In this document: positions 6,603-8,038 of the stretch, piece after piece
Layout of the letters: each line of letters begins with the position of its first letter
Numbering within the stretch: the stretch's first letter is position 1
DNA from: Clostridiales bacterium
GTDB taxonomy: Bacteria; Bacillota; Clostridia; Oscillospirales; Acutalibacteraceae
Assembly (NCBI GenBank): GCA_022791355.1
Contig: JAAVYX010000071.1
Location: forward strand, 1-8,038
Direction of reading: 5' to 3'
DNA length: 8,038 nt
The notes under the pieces: model-generated
Databases searched by the model: none
Told to the model about the DNA's origin: nothing
Seen by the model: the letters and a program-made list of their open reading frames with translations, nothing else
Translations under genes and position numbers: made by a program

Positions 6603-6851
6603 ATGCATTTGAAAGCCGCCGACATGACAATTTTAAATTTAAAAGGCCGCGGCCGGACGAACAGGCTGGCCGTTTTAGATAGCTTGCCTAAGATAATCTA
6701 TAAAAAATACGCCCGGCTATGTAACCGGGCGCTTGATGGAGAGATGCGGGATAATCCGCAGACCTCTATGAAAGCCGTGCAAAGGCTCTCCCGGTCTCTC
6801 TGTAAAAAGGGAATTGGGCGTTTTGCTTGGCGCAGGAGAGATATGCTGTAG
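6603..6851 (+). CDS. Small basic hypothetical protein, doubtful
   Basis: Eighty-two residues starting at the ATG at 6603, eight bases after the stop of the preceding small ORF, which would allow translational coupling; only a weak TAGG lies upstream. The frame is open back to a TTG at 6567. The protein is rich in Arg and Lys (for example KIIYKKYARLCNRALDGEMR) with no recognised domain. The minus-strand terminator hairpin at 6701-6731 lies inside it, which argues against it being a real gene. It ends 54 bases before the next, better supported gene. Confidence 0.2.
   Translation: MHLKAADMTILNLKGRGRTNRLAVLDSLPKIIYKKYARLCNRALDGEMRDNPQTSMKAVQRLSRSLCKKGIGRFAWRRRDML
6701..6731 (-). terminator. Rho-independent terminator reading on the minus strand
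   Basis: CGCCCGG (6710-6716) and CCGGGCG (6725-6731) form a perfect 7-bp stem with an 8-base loop. On the minus strand it is followed by TA and six T residues (6707-6702); on the plus strand no T-tract follows. It would stop transcription coming leftward from the recombinase module, yet no convincing minus-strand gene is seen to its right. Confidence 0.45.
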
Positions 6852-6874
6852 CAAAAATTGGCGGGAAGAGCCTT

Positions 6875-6880
6875 TATAAT
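6875..6880 (+). promoter_or_regulatory. Candidate -10 element for the small-protein/recombinase module
   Basis: A perfect TATAAT 26 bases before the ATG at 6906, predicting a start near 6887 and a leader of about 20 nt that contains the ribosome binding site. The bases at 17-18 upstream are A-rich and do not match a -35, so it would need help or be weak. Confidence 0.35.
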
Positions 6881-6905
6881 CCGCTAAAATAAGAGGAAGT
6901 TTCTC

Positions 6906-7124
6906 ATGCCAAACGAAAGACAAAGCGCCAGCTTCTCTATTAACGGCCACGAGGTTTCCGCAACCTTTGCCAGCGCCGGAGATTCGGCTGCTCTCAACCA
7001 CGCAAAACAGATTTTACTCTCCGCTTTTGTCGCCAGCACTTCCAAGCCCAGCTCCAAAGGCATCCTTGCAATATCCCCCGGACAGAGGGATAATATAGGT
7101 GGGGGTAAGCCCCGTGTACCTTGA
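6906..7124 (+). CDS. Small TnpW-like protein upstream of the serine recombinase
   Basis: Seventy-two residues; the ATG at 6906 has AGAGGA (6892-6897) 8 bases before it, a good spacing. The N-terminal half, SFSINGHEVSATF followed by AALNHAKQILLSAF, has a strand-strand-helix pattern like TnpW-type small proteins that accompany large serine recombinases in clostridial transposons. The C-terminal half is Ser/Pro/Gly-rich and looks disordered. It lies 65 bases before the recombinase start in the same direction, so the two are probably expressed together. Function is unproven; a DNA-binding accessory or recombination directionality factor would be reasonable guesses. Family assignment rests on pattern and context only. 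No signal peptide or membrane segment. Confidence 0.65.
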   Translation: MPNERQSASFSINGHEVSATFASAGDSAALNHAKQILLSAFVASTSKPSSKGILAISPGQRDNIGGGKPRVP

Positions 7125-7138
7125 AAATTGTATATCTC

Positions 7139-7193
7139 CTATGTATCGAAAACGTCCTCTCCAAATATTTTGAGAGGACGGATTGATACATGG
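7139..7193. repeat. Compound inverted repeat over the recombinase ribosome binding site and start codon
   Basis: The inner part (7153-7180) is a near-perfect 28-base palindrome: CGTCCTCTC (7153-7161) with GAGAGGACG (7172-7180), and only one mismatched pair towards the centre. Flanking it, ATGTATC (7141-7147) pairs with GATACAT (7185-7191), with 5- and 4-base internal loops. T7140-G7192 (wobble) and C7139-G7193 extend it. The right arm contains the likely ribosome binding site (GAGAGGA, 7172-7178) and the outer stem contains the ATG at 7190. It could be an RNA hairpin limiting translation, a repressor operator, or part of the element's attachment site. No T-tract follows, so it is not a terminator. 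Confidence 0.75.
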
Positions 7194-8038
7194 AAAACCG
7201 AGTTTACTGTTTATACCGAGTGTCCACCGACAAGCAGGTGGACTACAATGACAAGAGCCAGGCAGACATTCCCATGCAGCGGAAAGCCTGCCACCGCTTT
7301 GCGGAAGAAAAGGGCTGGACGATCATTCACGAGGAGCAGGAGGACGGCGTGTCCGGCCACAAGGTACGGGCGGAAAACCGTGGCAAGCTCCAAAGTATCA
7401 AAGAACACGCCAAGCAGGGCAAGTTTGACATTCTGCTGGTATTCATGTTTGACCGTATCGGGCGGATCGCTGATGAAACGCCCTTTGTGGTGGAGTGGTT
7501 CGTCAAGAACGGCGTCCGTGTCTGGAGCACCCAAGAGGGCGAGCAGCGGTTTGACAACCATACCGGCAAGCTCACCAACTACATACGATTTTGGCAGGCT
7601 GACGGCGAGAGCGAAAAAACCTCTATTCGCACAAAAACCGCCCTCGGCCAGATCGTCGAGGACGGCGGCTTTAAGGGCGGCGTGGCCCCGTATGGGTACG
7701 ACCTTGTAAAGAGCGGACGGCTCAACAAGAAAAAGCATAGGCTTTATGAATTGGCCGTCAACGAGGCCGAGGCTGCTGTTGTCCGTATCATTTTTGACAA
7801 GTATGTGCATGAGGGCTATGGAGCCCAGCGGATTGCAACCCGCCTGAATAAGCTGGGATACCGGGCCCGGAGCGGCAAGATGTGGCACCACGCCACCGTC
7901 CGGGGTATCATTTGCAATCTTACCTATACCGGCGTCCTGCGGAGCGGAGAAAGCCGTTCCCAAGTGCTGCCTCATTTGCAGATTATTTCGCTGGAACTGT
8001 TCGAGGACGCCCAGCGCATCCGCACTTCCCGCGCCAAC
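7190..8038 (+). CDS. Large serine recombinase (resolvase/invertase superfamily), 3' end outside window
   Basis: Reads 283 complete codons from the ATG at 7190 to the window edge without a stop; the ribosome binding site GAGAGGA (7172-7178) is 11 bases upstream. Residues about 5-150 form the catalytic resolvase domain: YRVST with nucleophile Ser12 and Arg10, and FDRIGR with Arg89 and Arg92, matching the serine-recombinase active site, then a long helix around 135-158. Residues about 168-283 form the Recombinase domain (PYGY, AAVVRIIFDKYVHEGYGAQRIA, MWHHATVRGIICNLTYTG). The zinc ribbon and coiled coil expected beyond lie outside the window, where a full protein of roughly 500 residues would end. 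These enzymes integrate and excise phages and conjugative or mobilisable elements at short attachment sites. The catalytic residues seen are intact, so it is probably active. It is related to TnpX/TndX-type enzymes rather than small resolvases, judging by the second domain. Confidence 0.93.
   Translation, partial: MENRVYCLYRVSTDKQVDYNDKSQADIPMQRKACHRFAEEKGWTIIHEEQEDGVSGHKVRAENRGKLQSIKEHAKQGKFDILLVFMFDRIGRIADETPFVVEWFVKNGVRVWSTQEGEQRFDNHTGKLTNYIRFWQADGESEKTSIRTKTALGQIVEDGGFKGGVAPYGYDLVKSGRLNKKKHRLYELAVNEAEAAVVRIIFDKYVHEGYGAQRIATRLNKLGYRARSGKMWHHATVRGIICNLTYTGVLRSGESRSQVLPHLQIISLELFEDAQRIRTSRAN

Larger units (their letters stand above)
6347..6905. other. Poorly defined segment between the GH43 terminator and the recombinase module
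   Basis: About 560 bases with no recognised gene. It contains a strong ribosome-binding-like AAAGGAGG (6376-6383) with no ATG, GTG or TTG at usable distance, two weak small ORFs listed separately, a hairpin that works as a terminator only on the minus strand (6701-6731), the palindrome GGCCGCGGCC, and a TATAAT (6875-6880). It may be degraded gene remnants or the junction of the downstream integrative element; no element end, target duplication or tRNA fragment is visible. Confidence 0.4.
6906..8038 (+). mobile_element. Probable end of an integrative element (TnpW-like protein plus large serine recombinase)
   Basis: A small TnpW-like gene followed by a large serine recombinase is a recurring terminal module of clostridial mobilisable or conjugative elements. 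Only this part is visible; the boundary is not. The chromosome-like GH43 gene and its terminator end at 6346, so a left end, if there is one here, would fall between about 6347 and 7193. No direct repeats or target site can be defined from this window. Alternatively, the element could extend leftward and include the whole window. Confidence 0.45.

Noticed and set aside
6717..7001. A 94-residue minus-strand open frame ending at the minus-strand terminator
   Set aside because: It overlaps the better-supported small protein at 6906-7124, has no good ribosome binding site or domain, and overlaps the terminator stem itself.
7121..7149. TTGAAA (7121-7126) with TATCGA (7144-7149) as a recombinase promoter
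   Set aside because: The spacing is 17 bases but the -10 matches only three consensus bases; the recombinase is more likely read with the small gene upstream.
7211..7975. A 254-residue open frame antisense to the recombinase
   Set aside because: Shadow of the well-supported serine recombinase on the plus strand; no recognisable motif of its own.
1..8038. CRISPR array, tRNA, rRNA or tandem repeat array
   Set aside because: No regularly spaced repeats, no cloverleaf-like conserved tRNA sequence and no rRNA-like stretch were seen on either strand.

Overview
The window looks like a chromosomal stretch from a low- to mid-GC anaerobic Firmicute, most likely a gut or rumen Clostridia (Oscillospiraceae/Ruminococcaceae-like). 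This is inferred from a Gram-positive-type MazF tail, strong AGGAG-type ribosome binding sites, compact Rho-independent terminators, a very large secreted GH43 enzyme ending in a dockerin, and a clostridial-type large serine recombinase. No rRNA, tRNA or CRISPR array is seen, so the taxonomy is only a suggestion.

Layout, all genes on the + strand: (1) 2-235, the C-terminal part of a MazF/PemK toxin, with a terminator at 275-310. (2) 236-649, a control region with a near-consensus sigma-70 type promoter, a second extended -10 promoter and a leader hairpin. (3) 650-1501, an AraC-family regulator with its own terminator at 1506-1537. (4) 1538-1910, an AT-rich control region holding a 21-bp-spaced direct repeat and a LacI/CcpA-like operator core. 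(5) 1911-6284, a 1457-residue secreted multidomain GH43 glycosidase with two LamG-like domains, several Ig-like domains, a CBM6-type domain and a dockerin, closed by a strong terminator at 6305-6346. (6) 6347-6905, an ill-defined stretch with two weak small ORFs and a minus-strand terminator. (7) 6906-7124, a small protein shaped like TnpW. (8) 7190 to the window edge, a large serine recombinase cut off at 283 residues.

Functional reading (inference): the AraC regulator and the GH43 gene form a hemicellulose-utilisation pair. The sensor is transcribed separately and probably activates the enzyme gene through the direct repeat at 1733-1765. The enzyme is exported, debranches or cleaves arabinan/xylan-type polymers, and may dock on a cohesin scaffold. 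The right end appears to be the start of an integrative element, with the recombinase start codon and ribosome binding site buried in a compound inverted repeat.

I did not find a demonstrably new biological system. The most informative leads are the inverted repeat at the recombinase start, the putative AraC operator, the dockerin-GH43 architecture, and the unexplained 6347-6905 segment.
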